A DNA stretch of 6,075 nt from Candidatus Woesearchaeota archaeon (GTDB lineage: Archaea > Nanobdellota > Nanobdellia > Woesearchaeales > UBA10200), in contig JAGVZX010000062.1 in NCBI GenBank assembly GCA_018302185.1, forward strand, positions 1-6,075. The letters are read 5' to 3'. The translations under genes and the position numbers were made by a program. The notes beneath the pieces were generated by a model. It saw nothing but the letters and a program-made list of their open reading frames with translations. It did no database searches and was not told where the DNA came from. Positions 5,287 through 6,075 of this stretch are shown piece by piece (position 1 is the first letter of the stretch; every line of letters begins with the position of its first letter).

Positions 5287-6075
5287 ATGAAACAAATGAA
5301 GTCTATTTCAACATTAGAGAGACAAGACAAGCAAGTAGCATCTGTGTTCTATAAGGAATGGCAGCGCGTGAATGAAGGCGTTGAGCTGATTCCTAGCGAA
5401 AACTTTGTTTCTAAAGCAGTGCTTGAAGCTCTTGGCAGCATCTTTACAAACAAATATTCTGAAGGTTATTCGCATAAGCGTTATTATGGAGGAAATCAGT
5501 TTGTTGATGAGATAGAGGATCTTGCAATTTCCAGAGCAAAACAATTATTTGGCGCAGAGCATGTCAATGTCCAGCCATATTCTGGAAGTCCTGCTAACCA
5601 GGCAGTGTTTTTTGCATTGCTCAATCCAGGAGATAAATTTATGGGTCTTGATTTAACATCAGGCGGTCACTTAACTCATGGGTCTCCGGTAAATTTTTCA
5701 GGCAAACTCTTTAAGTGCGTATCTTATAATGTAGACAAGAAGACTCAATTTCTTGACATGGATGCAATAAGGAAGCAAGCTCTTGCTGAGAAGCCAAAGA
5801 TGATCCTTTCTGGATTAACTGCATATCCAAGGAAGCTTGAGTTTAAAGCTTTCCAGGAGATTGCAGATGAAGTTGGTGCATATCATTTTGCTGATATTGC
5901 GCACATTGCAGGATTAGTAGCAGCAGGAGTGCATGAAAGCCCTGTGCCTTGTGCAGATGTTGTCACAACAACTACACACAAGACTCTTCGTGGTCCAAGG
6001 AGCGCAATCATTATGTGCAAAAAAGAAGATAAATTGAAACAAAAATACAGGCCAGAAGAAAAAAAGAATCTTGCT
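5287..6075 (+). CDS. glyA: Serine hydroxymethyltransferase, 3' end outside window
   Basis: The first 263 codons are present; bacterial and archaeal members usually run to about 410-430 residues. The cytosolic PLP enzyme interconverts serine and glycine and moves a one-carbon unit to or from a folate or pterin carrier. Visible landmarks are LIPSEN (34-39), YSEGYSHKRYYGG (58-69 region), the SGGHLTHG segment (125-132, His128 near the cofactor ring), ADIAHIAG (202-209, Asp203 contacting the PLP ring nitrogen, His206) and the PLP-lysine motif TTTTHKTLRGPR (227-238, Lys232). After GPR the protein has SA where GG or GA is common. The start is ATG 5287, with a TAG codon immediately upstream in frame and a good Shine-Dalgarno sequence. 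It is divergent from the lipase-like gene, and nothing nearby suggests a shared pathway. The identity is very secure. Confidence 0.96.
   Translation, partial: MKQMKSISTLERQDKQVASVFYKEWQRVNEGVELIPSENFVSKAVLEALGSIFTNKYSEGYSHKRYYGGNQFVDEIEDLAISRAKQLFGAEHVNVQPYSGSPANQAVFFALLNPGDKFMGLDLTSGGHLTHGSPVNFSGKLFKCVSYNVDKKTQFLDMDAIRKQALAEKPKMILSGLTAYPRKLEFKAFQEIADEVGAYHFADIAHIAGLVAAGVHESPVPCADVVTTTTHKTLRGPRSAIIMCKKEDKLKQKYRPEEKKNLA

Noticed and set aside
5314..5544. Minus-strand open frame of 76 codons
   Set aside because: It is fully antisense to conserved glyA coding sequence, with no independent support.

Overview
The window looks like a piece of an AT-rich archaeal genome, most likely a DPANN lineage such as the Woesearchaeota/Pacearchaeota/Nanoarchaeota group. 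This placement is an inference from several signs. TTTAWATA-like TATA elements sit about 25-30 bases upstream of three of the four complete starts, which fits leaderless archaeal transcripts. There is a COG0170-type polyprenol kinase. A long membrane-anchored lipase-like protein carries many N-glycosylation sequons. There is no convincing bacterial -35/-10 pattern. No rRNA or tRNA is present to settle it, and lgt and glyA are also common in bacteria.

Layout. (1) Positions 1-1643, minus strand: a two-gene operon. The first gene (627-1643) encodes a fusion of a DedA/VTT-like 'small multidrug export' membrane domain with a complete PAP2 lipid phosphatase domain. It overlaps by 16 bases the start of a CTP-dependent dolichol/polyprenol kinase-family gene (COG0170), which runs off the left edge. 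(2) A 79-base divergent spacer (1644-1722) holds one TATA-like element per direction. (3) Positions 1723-2547, plus strand: lgt, prolipoprotein diacylglyceryl transferase, with all main active-site motifs. (4) A 51-base T-rich spacer between convergent genes. (5) Positions 2599-5100, minus strand: an 833-residue protein with one N-terminal membrane anchor, a long sequon-rich ectodomain with helical segments, a six-cysteine cluster and a C-terminal alpha/beta-hydrolase (lipase-like) domain with a visible Ser-Asp-His set. (6) A 186-base divergent spacer (5101-5286) with an imperfectly repeated promoter-like block and a ribosome binding site. (7) From 5287 to the right edge, plus strand: the first 263 codons of glyA (serine hydroxymethyltransferase).

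Taken together, four of the five genes act at or beyond the membrane. The PAP2/DedA-like fusion and the polyprenol kinase would fit a lipid-carrier recycling module (dephosphorylation, flipping and re-phosphorylation of polyprenyl carriers). Such carriers serve N-glycosylation, and the neighbouring lipase-like protein has 14 sequons in its ectodomain. Lgt would lipidate secreted proteins. This functional link is inferred from domain content and proximity and is not proven. glyA is a housekeeping one-carbon gene with no evident link to the rest. No mobile element, CRISPR array or RNA gene was found.
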